Shown piece by piece: positions 9,526 through 16,790 of a DNA stretch of 64,000 nt (position 1 is its first letter; every line of letters begins with the position of its first letter). The notes beneath the pieces were generated by a model. It saw only the letters and a program-made list of their open reading frames with translations, ran no database searches and was not told the DNA's origin. The position numbers and the translations under genes are program-made. The DNA is from Bacillus sp. M6-12 (GTDB lineage Bacteria > Bacillota > Bacilli > Bacillales > DSM-1321), in contig NZ_PGVF01000031.1 in NCBI RefSeq assembly GCF_002860285.1, forward strand, positions 108,691 to 172,690. The letters run 5' to 3'.

Positions 9526-9834
9526 TTACTCCTCCTCAAGACTTTTTTTCAGATCACTCAATGCTTTAACCCGTTGCAGTTGATATTTTCCAATCCAACG
9601 GTCAGCTATCTCTCCAATAGGAGCAGCATTCAGGAAATGAAATTTATGCCGTCCTTTATATTCGACAATAATTAAATTTGCCTCTTCTAAAATAACAAGA
9701 TGTTTGGTAACAGATTGACGGGTCATTTCAAGGTGTTCACACAGCTCACTTAAAGTTTGACCATTTCTCTTGAAGAGCTCGTCAAGGAGTTGTCGCCGGC
9801 TTGAATCTGCAAGAGCCTTAAATATCTTATCCAT
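9526..9834 (-). CDS. ArsR-family winged-helix repressor, probably leaderless
   Basis: 102 residues with the ArsR/SmtB winged-helix fold (MDKIFKALADSSRRQLLDEL.., recognition helix around EMTRQSVTKHLVILEEANL). No Cys-rich metal site is present, so it belongs to the non-metal group usually encoded beside AHSA1 proteins. The neighbouring AHSA1 gene starts one base after its stop. An in-frame ATG 21 bp upstream lies inside the promoter spacer and is rejected: TTGACA and TATAAT are placed so that transcription should begin at or next to the ATG at 9834. The probable target is its own promoter. Confidence 0.85.
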   Translation of the reverse strand: MDKIFKALADSSRRQLLDELFKRNGQTLSELCEHLEMTRQSVTKHLVILEEANLIIVEYKGRHKFHFLNAAPIGEIADRWIGKYQLQRVKALSDLKKSLEEE

Positions 9835-9870
9835 ACTACAATTATATGCAACCATTTATCTGCATGTCAA
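9835..9870 (-). promoter_or_regulatory. Consensus sigma-A promoter giving a leaderless arsR mRNA
   Basis: On the minus strand, TTGACA (9870-9865), an 18-bp spacer and TATAAT (9846-9841) match both consensus hexamers exactly. Only six bases separate TATAAT from the ATG, so the expected transcription start coincides with the start codon. No ribosome site can exist in such a message. Confidence 0.75.
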
Positions 9871-9917
9871 GTTGCTTATGTCAGATAACTTCCCGTTAAC
9901 CTGGAAATCCCGAAAAC

Positions 9918-9948
9918 AAAAAAGACTGAAGAAAATTCAGCCTCTTTT
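9918..9948 (-). terminator. Terminator after the M48 peptidase gene
   Basis: CTGAA and TTCAG, extended by flanking G-C and G-T pairs, form a short hairpin followed on the minus strand by CTTTTTT. Confidence 0.6.
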
Positions 9949-9950
9949 AA

Positions 9951-11237
9951 TCACTCATTATAAGGTTTTAACAAACTCATTATATCTTTATAATCTTCTT
10001 CTTTGGCATAGTCATATGCTGTATAGCCGCTTTCGTCCTCTAGTAAAGGATCAGCCCCATTGTTAATCAGCAATTTAGCCATTTCCAGGCTTGGCATATA
10101 TACAGCATCCATCAGCGGTGTAGTTGAGTAGCTGTCCTGCGCATTTACATTTGCACCTTTCTTAAGCAGAAGTTCTGCTGCCTGAAGATTGTCGTAGTAG
10201 ACAGCATAATGAAGGGCAGTTGCACCGCTGCTGTCAGCTGCATTGATATCTTTCTCTGCATCAGCAAGCTTTTGAACCTCATCAATGCTTTTCTCCGATT
10301 CTAATGCTTCCATTAATGGTGTGACATCTTCAACTTCAAACTCTTCTTCACTGAAGGTTTGTTCGCCAAAAGTATAAAATCCGTAAACGATTCCTCCTAC
10401 AAAGAGTAGAAATAGCAGTAAACCAGACGTAAGTCCGGCAATGGCAATCCATTTTTTGTCTTTCACAAGCGGATACGCTTCCGGCTCATTCCAGTGGTTA
10501 AGAGCATTCAGCCGCTTCGGCAAATCCGGATGGGTTGACATCATTTCACTTAGTACTGCAAAAAAGCCTTTTTCCTCGCGCAATTGCTCAATATAAGCTT
10601 CTCTATTCACTTTAGGAGCCAGTTTCTTGCCGATGGCCAGCATTGTCAAAGCTTCCTGCGATGCCATCATATTGTTTACATAGAAGGCTGCGTAGCGGTC
10701 ACATGTATATTCACAAGCTCTCATATAGGCTTCTCCCAGAAAAGGCACGAACATGGCAGGCAGCAATAGAAAGTGAACCAAAACATGGCGCCTTTTGAGA
10801 TGCGCAAACTCATGCGCAAGCACAAACAATAATTGATCATCTTTATCCTCGGAAATCAGGTCGAAAATTTCCGAGTATACGACTACCATATTCTTTCCAA
10901 AAAAACGTGTGGCAAAAGCGTTTAAAAATCCTGCAGATTCCATAACATATATCGATGGCATTTGCTTTAATTCCATTTTTCCAGCTATTTCTTCCGCTTT
11001 TTGATAAATTTCCGGGAATTGATTTTCACTGATGCGGACCCCATTCCTTCTGATAGAAGCCATAGACAGAGCATGGAAAAAGTAAGCGAAAATGATCATG
11101 CCAGCCATAATAGCAATTCCGATAATGGAAAAAACAAAAGCAATATAAGTTATTATGCTAAACAATACTGTAATTGCAAAGTACATATTCTCTTTCTCAT
11201 GAACCAGCCGGTGCTGCAGTTTATCTTGATTTAACAA
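9951..11237 (-). CDS. Membrane M48-family zinc peptidase with C-terminal ankyrin repeats
   Basis: 428 residues. Two N-terminal membrane segments precede an M48/HtpX-like peptidase domain with the zinc motif HEFAH (residues about 143-147) in LAHEFAHLKRRH; a downstream Glu in ACEYTCDRYA is the likely third ligand. A membrane segment (about 270-295) follows. The last 110 residues form about three ankyrin repeats (SGATALHYAVYYDNLQAAEL, TTPLMDAVYMPSLEMAKLL). The start is TTG at 11237, because AGGAGG lies 7 bp before it and the longer frame would begin upstream of that site. M48 enzymes cut membrane or misfolded proteins; the ankyrin tail would face the cytoplasm or bind partners. The substrate is unknown. 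Confidence 0.85.
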   Translation of the reverse strand: MLNQDKLQHRLVHEKENMYFAITVLFSIITYIAFVFSIIGIAIMAGMIIFAYFFHALSMASIRRNGVRISENQFPEIYQKAEEIAGKMELKQMPSIYVMESAGFLNAFATRFFGKNMVVVYSEIFDLISEDKDDQLLFVLAHEFAHLKRRHVLVHFLLLPAMFVPFLGEAYMRACEYTCDRYAAFYVNNMMASQEALTMLAIGKKLAPKVNREAYIEQLREEKGFFAVLSEMMSTHPDLPKRLNALNHWNEPEAYPLVKDKKWIAIAGLTSGLLLFLLFVGGIVYGFYTFGEQTFSEEEFEVEDVTPLMEALESEKSIDEVQKLADAEKDINAADSSGATALHYAVYYDNLQAAELLLKKGANVNAQDSYSTTPLMDAVYMPSLEMAKLLINNGADPLLEDESGYTAYDYAKEEDYKDIMSLLKPYNE

Positions 11238-11567
11238 ATAAGATCCTCCTTGAATGGAAATACATAGCACTTAAATCAAGAATATTATATAGAAAAGGTG
11301 CAGAGTTTAAAATTGTAATATTTTCCACCATTTGAAAATAAATTAAAAAAAATTAATATTTTGTAAATTAAGTTCATTTATATAGAATATATCGCTTTAA
11401 CAGGGTACAATAGAAAAGTACTAACACATGAAATTGCAAGGGTTTTAGAGAAGCTGCAGGGTGGTAAAGAAATTACATAGGTTTGGAAGAGAGAAAACTC
11501 GGCTTTAATCAGTTGTTTCACTGTTTTTTAAGACAAACAGTTGAATTAATGAATAAGGAGTGATTTT
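11238..11567. other. Gene-free divergent region between the peptidase gene and ytzE
   Basis: About 330 bp of A/T-rich DNA. It must hold both promoters, but I see no convincing hexamer pair. A small hairpin (ACTGTTT/AAACAGT, about 11520-11541) lies upstream of the ytzE ribosome site. A string AGGGTGGTAAAG at 11458 resembles the beginning of a T-box but lacks its conserved core. Confidence 0.5.
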
Positions 11568-11789
11568 TTGAAACCTTCAACAAATCGCATGCTGACCCGC
11601 ATCAAATCCGTTTATATGTTCATCAGCAATAACGGTCCGGTGACAACACAGGAACTTGTGGAGGAATTTGGCATCACTTCTCGTACCATCCAGCGCGATT
11701 TAAATGTGTTAGCATATAACGATTTAGTGAAGAGTCCAGGCCGCGGCCTTTGGACAACAACTAATAAGAAAGTAAAAATATCATCTTAA
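11568..11789 (+). CDS. ytzE: Small DeoR-type helix-turn-helix regulator
   Basis: 73 residues, consisting almost only of a DeoR-type winged helix: TRIKSVYMFISNNGPVTTQE, then FGITSRTIQRDLNVLAYNDL as recognition helix and wing. There is no effector domain, unlike full DeoR proteins of about 250 residues. The start is TTG, placed 9 bp after AAGGAG. It is the counterpart of B. subtilis YtzE, which sits next to ytzG as here. Target genes are unknown. A very strong terminator follows. Confidence 0.85.
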   Translation: MKPSTNRMLTRIKSVYMFISNNGPVTTQELVEEFGITSRTIQRDLNVLAYNDLVKSPGRGLWTTTNKKVKISS

Positions 11790-11813
11790 TTGTAAATTCC
11801 ACCTGTATAATGG

Positions 11814-11847
11814 AATGCCAGGCAGCTGCTGCCTGGCATTTTTTTAG
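11814..11847 (+). terminator. Strong terminator after ytzE
   Basis: A perfect 12-bp stem (AATGCCAGGCAG/CTGCCTGGCATT) with a three-base loop is followed by TTTTTT. Confidence 0.9.
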
Positions 11848-11889
11848 CTTCTAATTGTTAAGTACTAAAGGCAGGATCGTCGAAAGTTA

Positions 11890-12618
11890 CTAATGATCGG
11901 AGGAAGTGCCGCCTGCTTTAAGAAATTCAATTTCATCCTCCGTCAATTCCCGGTACTGACCAAGCTCCAATTCTGGATCAAGCTCAAGGCTTCCCATTGA
12001 AATCCGCTTTAGATACACTACTCTCTTTCCAACCGCCTCAAACATCCTTTTAACCTGATGGAACTTTCCTTCCATTATGGTCAGCTCAATATCCGACCGC
12101 AGCCCGGATTTGATTATGACAAGTTTTCCTGGCTTTGTATGATAGCCATCATCCAGGGTTACCCCCTGTTTGAAATCAGCGATATCCTGTTCCGTCACTT
12201 CTCCTTCAATGACCGCAAAGTAAGTCTTGGGCACATGCTTTTTCGGCGAGAGCAGCTGATGTGCCAATTGACCATCGTTCGTGATCAGCAATAGCCCCTC
12301 TGTATCCTTATCAAGCCTGCCAACAGGAAACGGTTCAAACACAGCATCCTCCGGTTCCAGCATATCAATGACTGTTTCCTGATAATTATCCTCTGTCGCT
12401 GAAAGCACTCCAGGAGGTTTATTCATCATTAAATAAATGAACTCCCGGTATTCCACCTGTTCGCCATGGACTGTCACCATGTCACTTTCGGGATCTACAT
12501 GCTCCTTCGCATCCTTTACAATCTTTTCATTAACAAGCACGGCACCAGTTTTTAGAAGCTTTTTCACTTCTTTTCTCGTTCCATATCCGACGTTGGCGAG
12601 CAATTTGTCGATTCGCAT
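11890..12618 (-). CDS. ytzG: RsuA/RluB-family pseudouridine synthase
   Basis: 242 residues. An S4 RNA-binding domain (RIDKLLANVGYGTRKEVKKL, residues 2-60) precedes the RsuA catalytic domain, with the catalytic Asp in GRLDKDTEGLLLITNDG. It converts a uridine in rRNA to pseudouridine; B. subtilis YtzG is annotated as a 16S rRNA-type enzyme, but the exact site cannot be read from sequence. The start is the ATG at 12618, with AAGGGGG before it; the longer frame has no ribosome site. It lies convergent to ytzE and downstream of murJ with about 300 bp between, which holds a dispersed repeat. Confidence 0.9.
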   Translation of the reverse strand: MRIDKLLANVGYGTRKEVKKLLKTGAVLVNEKIVKDAKEHVDPESDMVTVHGEQVEYREFIYLMMNKPPGVLSATEDNYQETVIDMLEPEDAVFEPFPVGRLDKDTEGLLLITNDGQLAHQLLSPKKHVPKTYFAVIEGEVTEQDIADFKQGVTLDDGYHTKPGKLVIIKSGLRSDIELTIMEGKFHQVKRMFEAVGKRVVYLKRISMGSLELDPELELGQYRELTEDEIEFLKAGGTSSDH

Positions 12619-12655
12619 CTTGTTATTCCCCCTTATGATTATTATTTCCGATTTA

Positions 12656-12858
12656 GAAAAGCACAAGCGCCCTTGTTAGAGGAAGAACGGCTAAGTTCGC
12701 CAGTGTTGTAACTTAGATCGTGTTACCACCTTCGTCCTGTGGCAACGTTGGCACTAGCGCGTCCTCACAAAGCTATAAGCTTTGTTTCGTTCGATGTAAC
12801 ACTGCCCTAGCTTTCCTTGTCCTGTGCGTCGGAGCTGGACATCTGTACTTGATAGAAA
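12656..12858 (+). repeat. Dispersed repeat A, long copy
   Basis: It begins AGAAAAGCACAAGCGCCC, continues TTAGAGGAAGAACGGCTAAG and ends GGAGCTGGACATCTG TACTTGATA. The same two ends recur in the same order at 41930-42043. The interior differs and is longer here. It has no coding potential. Such short intergenic elements are scattered in many Bacillus genomes. Confidence 0.75.
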
Positions 12859-12878
12859 AGTAAACATTCTTATTTTTT

Positions 12879-12908
12879 AAAAAAGGCCACCTTTTTGGAT
12901 GGCCTTTC
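12879..12908 (-). terminator. Terminator of murJ
   Basis: AAAGGCCA and TGGCCTTT pair, followed on the minus strand by TTTTTT. Confidence 0.85.
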
Positions 12909-12916
12909 AAAAGTAA

Positions 12917-14536
12917 TTATGCTCTAAGTTTAAGCTTCTTCTGGAAGCTTTCAATTCTGCTGCCAAACAGCCGGTGGGCCAGCTTTGATTTTAACGAGAA
13001 GGCGAAGTAGACAAGTGCTCCAATGCCCGCGCAGATAGTGATAACAATTACAGCCTGCCCCTGATGGTGAAGATTAAGTACAAGGCCCAAAAGCTTTTCT
13101 GCACCTAACACAAATGCCGCCATAATCCCTGCAAATATCCCCATCAATAGCGTCCGCCTTAGAACTAGTGAATAGCTGTATCCAGTAAAATAGTAAATCA
13201 CATACATGTTGATAAGACATGCTGCAAGATAACCTAACGCAGTGGCATATACAGATCCTTCCGTTTCCAATGCTTTAATGAGCGGGATATTAACGCTCAA
13301 TTTAATCAGCAATCCGACCAGCAAGCTCAGGACAGTAAATTTTTGCTGGTTAATGCCCTGCAGAACTGCCGCAGTTACAGAGAATAAAGCAAACAGGATT
13401 GCAACTGGAGCATATGCTTCCAGAACCTTAGCTCCAATTTCACTGTATCCGTAAAAGGCTGAATATACCGGTGAAGCCAGCAATGCCATACCTACAACGG
13501 CAGGAATGGTCAAAAATAAAAGGATTTGAAAAGCCTGGTTCATTTGTGTACTGAATGTATCCATCTTTTCGGCTGCAAAAGCTTTTGTTATTGCAGGAAC
13601 AAGTCCCATAGAAAAGGCAGTTGCTAATGTCATGGGAATGACTACAAGTTTTTGGGCCTGAACATTCAGGATTCCAAATGCACGGTCAGCCACATCGCCT
13701 CCCAAACCGATTGAACCCATTGCTCTGTTAAATGTAAATACATCTACCAGCTGAAAAAGGGGCATCGCAATTCCGACAAATACAAAAGGAATGGAGTATA
13801 ACAGAATTTCCTTATAAATGTCCGTTAAAGAAACATCGATTGTCCCTTTATCTTGCTTAATAAGATCATCCAAATCGGCTTTTCTTTTCTTCCAATATAC
13901 AAGCAGAACAATAAGGCCCCCGATGGCACCTGTAAAGGCTGCGAACGTTGCTGCACTGACAGCCGTAACGATATTGCCATCAAGAAATTTCATAACCACA
14001 AGTGCACCGCCCAGCAAAAAGACGATTCTCACCAGCTGTTCAACAACCTGCGAAATGGCCGTTGGTCCCATAGATTGATGTCCCTGGAAATATCCTCGTA
14101 TCAAGCTCATAAACGGTACTAATATAAGCGCAAAACTGACGGCTCGGATAACGGTTGTCACGTCTTCAACAGTAAAACCTTCCTTCCTGTTTTCCAATAT
14201 GGCAGCTGCTATAGCCGGGGCGCTAAGAAACAATATAAGGAATGCAAGGAATCCTGTTATCAGCATAATCTTCAAGCCTGACTTAAAAAGCTTCTGACCC
14301 ACCGCATATTCTTCTATCGCATTATACTTTGCCACAAACTTTGAAACAGCCAAAGGCAATCCGCCTGTAGCTATACTTATAAAAATGGTATACGGAACAT
14401 ACGCGTAAGAATAAAGACCCGCACCCTTTTCCCCGACAATCGCGTCAAACGGTATAACATATATTAATCCAAGCACTTTGGACAGCATCATTCCCACTGT
14501 CAAAATAAAAGTGCCTCGCAGCAATTTAGACGACAT
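12917..14536 (-). CDS. murJ: Lipid II flippase of the MVF/MATE-like family (YtgP)
   Basis: 539 residues with about 14 predicted membrane helices throughout (first at about 8-28), the size and pattern of the polysaccharide-exporter/MurJ superfamily. It is closest to B. subtilis YtgP, the MurJ that flips lipid-linked peptidoglycan precursor across the cytoplasmic membrane. Typical features are the N-terminal GTFILTVGMMLSKVLG helix and the conserved GLPLAVSKFVAKYNA stretch. The ribosome site is weak (GGGATGGGATATT). It is divergent from ytfP across 226 bp, as in B. subtilis. SpoVB-type spore proteins belong to the same family, but the gene neighbourhood supports YtgP. Confidence 0.88.
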   Translation of the reverse strand: MSSKLLRGTFILTVGMMLSKVLGLIYVIPFDAIVGEKGAGLYSYAYVPYTIFISIATGGLPLAVSKFVAKYNAIEEYAVGQKLFKSGLKIMLITGFLAFLILFLSAPAIAAAILENRKEGFTVEDVTTVIRAVSFALILVPFMSLIRGYFQGHQSMGPTAISQVVEQLVRIVFLLGGALVVMKFLDGNIVTAVSAATFAAFTGAIGGLIVLLVYWKKRKADLDDLIKQDKGTIDVSLTDIYKEILLYSIPFVFVGIAMPLFQLVDVFTFNRAMGSIGLGGDVADRAFGILNVQAQKLVVIPMTLATAFSMGLVPAITKAFAAEKMDTFSTQMNQAFQILLFLTIPAVVGMALLASPVYSAFYGYSEIGAKVLEAYAPVAILFALFSVTAAVLQGINQQKFTVLSLLVGLLIKLSVNIPLIKALETEGSVYATALGYLAACLINMYVIYYFTGYSYSLVLRRTLLMGIFAGIMAAFVLGAEKLLGLVLNLHHQGQAVIVITICAGIGALVYFAFSLKSKLAHRLFGSRIESFQKKLKLRA

Positions 14537-14762
14537 AATATCCCATCCCAGATGATTTCAAATACGTTTCACATGCACACTCTGGCCCATCTAAGGCCCG
14601 CAAAATTGCCTATTGGCCTTCTAAAAGCACAATTGTAAGTTTACTCCTTTTATTCGAGATTTACAATTTTAATTAGGTACTGCCAGTATGCATTTTTTTC
14701 ATTCGTTCCAGAATGCTATATAATGGAGACACTTAATAGACTAGGTTAAAGATGGTGATTTT

Positions 14763-16034
14763 ATGAAATATGATGTGATTGTAATTGGGGGCGGCCCTTC
14801 AGGCTTGATGGCTGCGATTGCGGCCGGGGAACAAGGGGTAAAGGTACTGCTGGTTGATAAAGGCGATAAACTCGGGCGCAAGCTCGCTATTTCAGGAGGA
14901 GGACGCTGTAATGTAACAAACCGGCTATCTATCGATGAAATCATTAAGCATATCCCCGGGAATGGACGATTCCTGTTCAGCGCCTTTTCGGAATTTAGCA
15001 ATGAAGATATTATTGCATTTTTTGAGAAGCTTGGAATTGAGCTGAAGGAAGAAGACCATGGAAGGATGTTTCCGGTTACCGATAAGGCACAGAGTGTAGT
15101 GGATGCACTGATAGACCGCCTCTCACAATTAAAGGTTAAGATCTTTACAAATTCACCGGCAGCGGACGTGGAATATAGAGACGGTAAAACTTCAGGTGTC
15201 CGAATGAGGGACGGGCAATATTTTGAAACGGACGCTGTTATTATCGCAGTTGGAGGAAAATCGGTTCCCCATACCGGATCAACAGGCGATGGCTATGCAT
15301 GGGCAAGGAAGGCCGGCCACACGATAACCGATCTTTTTCCAACGGAAGTTCCCGTTACATCGGATGAAGCATTCATTAAGCAAAAAAACCTACAGGGCTT
15401 GGCATTGAGAGATGTTGCTCTTAGCGTGCTTAACCCAAAGGGCAAGCCATTGATCACCCATCAAATGGACATGCTGTTCACCCATTTTGGCATTTCAGGC
15501 CCAGCTGTTCTCCGCTGCAGCCAGTTTGTTGTAAAAGCGATGAAAAAGTGGGATCTGGCCCGGGTTACGATGAAAATAGACGCTGTGCCTGATAAAAATA
15601 AAGAAGAACTCTTTCAAATAATAATGAAGGAAATCAAGGCAGAACCAAAAAAAGCGATCAAGAATACTTTAAAAGGAATTCTGCCGGAACGCTATCTGCA
15701 TTTTCTCCTAGAGCGAAGCCGGATTGACCTTCAAGAGCAGGGAGCTAATGTATCGAATGAAAAAATCCGCCAGTTCTCGGAGCTTTGTAAAAGCTTCACT
15801 TTTTCGGTCAATGGAACATTGCCTCTCGAGAAAGCATTTGTTACAGGAGGAGGGGTTTCTGTAAAGGAAATCCATCCAAAGGAAATGGCATCTAAATTGA
15901 TGGCAGGGCTTTATTTTTGCGGCGAAATTCTTGATATCCATGGTTATACAGGCGGCTATAACATTACATCTGCACTCGTAACAGGCAGGCTCGCCGGGAA
16001 AAATGCAGCCATTTACAGCCGGGGGTTAAATTAG
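14763..16034 (+). CDS. ytfP: HI0933-family FAD-dependent oxidoreductase
   Basis: 423 residues. The N-terminal FAD-binding Rossmann motif is VIVIGGGPSGLMAAIAAGEQ (residues 5-24), followed by the family signature GRKLAISGGGRCNVTNR, and the C-terminal FAD-contact stretch GLYFCGEILDIHGYTGGYN. This is the NAD(P)/FAD-dependent BaiN/HI0933 family (B. subtilis YtfP), whose physiological substrate is not established. The gene stands alone, with its own promoter region and a strong terminator. Confidence 0.88.
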   Translation: MKYDVIVIGGGPSGLMAAIAAGEQGVKVLLVDKGDKLGRKLAISGGGRCNVTNRLSIDEIIKHIPGNGRFLFSAFSEFSNEDIIAFFEKLGIELKEEDHGRMFPVTDKAQSVVDALIDRLSQLKVKIFTNSPAADVEYRDGKTSGVRMRDGQYFETDAVIIAVGGKSVPHTGSTGDGYAWARKAGHTITDLFPTEVPVTSDEAFIKQKNLQGLALRDVALSVLNPKGKPLITHQMDMLFTHFGISGPAVLRCSQFVVKAMKKWDLARVTMKIDAVPDKNKEELFQIIMKEIKAEPKKAIKNTLKGILPERYLHFLLERSRIDLQEQGANVSNEKIRQFSELCKSFTFSVNGTLPLEKAFVTGGGVSVKEIHPKEMASKLMAGLYFCGEILDIHGYTGGYNITSALVTGRLAGKNAAIYSRGLN

Positions 16035-16042
16035 AAAATATT

Positions 16043-16083
16043 AAAGCAGTGTCCGGGGGAAAAATACCGAACACTGCTTTTTT
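16043..16083 (+). terminator. Terminator after ytfP
   Basis: AAAGCAGTGT pairs with ACACTGCTTT around a 17-base loop, followed by TTTTTT. Confidence 0.85.
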
Positions 16084-16109
16084 GACAACTAGGGGTCTGA
16101 ACCCCGATC

Positions 16110-16292
16110 CTACTTGTTATAGATGACCATTGCACTGAAGCAATAAATCTGTTCATTCTGTTCTTCATTTATAGTTGCGACATTGAATTTAATATCAATA
16201 AGATTATCTTCATCAATTTTTTTCAAAAATGAATTAATCTCTGATTCCAAATCTTTTTCATGTTCGCAATCAAACAGTTTTACCTGAACCAC
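16110..16292 (-). CDS. cse60: Cse60-family small sporulation protein
   Basis: 60 residues; VQVKLFDCEHEKDLESEINS matches the start of the Cse60 family, named for expression under the mother-cell factor sigma-E in B. subtilis. The rest (IDIKFNVATINEEQNEQIYC) fits a small beta-alpha fold. The start is GTG with AGGGAGAG before it. Function is unknown. I could not see a convincing sigma-E promoter in the 60 bp upstream. Confidence 0.8.
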   Translation of the reverse strand: MVQVKLFDCEHEKDLESEINSFLKKIDEDNLIDIKFNVATINEEQNEQIYCFSAMVIYNK

Positions 16293-16349
16293 GGTCTCTC
16301 CCTGCCTTTTTTATTTTCAGCATTGACCGATTCTGATTAATTTAATCAC

Positions 16350-16661
16350 TTATTTTACGATTACTTCTCCTTGCCAGTTCAGCATTCCGCCTGTCATATT
16401 CACTACTTTGTAGCCTTGGTCCTGCAAGTAATGACATACATTTGTGCTTCTGCCCCCTGAACGGCAAATGACTATGTATTCCTTGTCTTTATCTAGCCGG
16501 TCCAGATTGGCTGGGATATCACCCATTCTAATATGTTCTGCCCCTTCGATCATGCCCTGTGACACTTCTTCATCCTCACGCACATCAACAAGAAGTAATT
16601 TCTCACCGGCCTCCAGCTTTTTTTCAAGCTCTTCAGTAGAAATTTGCTTTATTTCATCCAT
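16350..16661 (-). CDS. ytwF: Single-domain rhodanese sulfurtransferase
   Basis: 103 residues forming one rhodanese domain. The active-site loop is CRSGGR (Cys66), preceded by the conserved VDVRED near residue 26-30. It would carry persulfide sulfur for transfer; acceptor unknown. The ATG at 16661 is chosen: GAGGTG sits just before it, and an earlier GTG overlaps the ribosome site. It lies downstream of leuS, as the YtwF gene does in B. subtilis, but behind a terminator. Confidence 0.85.
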   Translation of the reverse strand: MDEIKQISTEELEKKLEAGEKLLLVDVREDEEVSQGMIEGAEHIRMGDIPANLDRLDKDKEYIVICRSGGRSTNVCHYLQDQGYKVVNMTGGMLNWQGEVIVK

Positions 16662-16743
16662 ATTAATCACCTCATCAAATGGTTATGTATCACATTATAT
16701 CAAACAACATATACAACTATACCAGTATAACCACTCCATTACA

Positions 16744-16776
16744 GGGAAAAGCCCCTGTGAAGGAGCTTTTCTCAAA
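16744..16776 (-). terminator. Terminator after leuS
   Basis: GAAAAGC and GCTTTTC pair around a 12-base loop just past the leuS stop. The T-run after the stem is poor, so some read-through to the rhodanese gene is possible. Confidence 0.55.
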
Positions 16777-16790
16777 AAATATATGCTTTA

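Noticed and set aside
9835..9855. Upstream ATG (MVAYNCS) as arsR start
   Set aside because: It falls inside the spacer of a consensus promoter and has no ribosome site.
11458..11475. AGGGTGGTAAAG resembling a T-box core
   Set aside because: It lacks the conserved ACCGCGG part, and no antiterminator or downstream synthetase or amino-acid gene follows in the right place.
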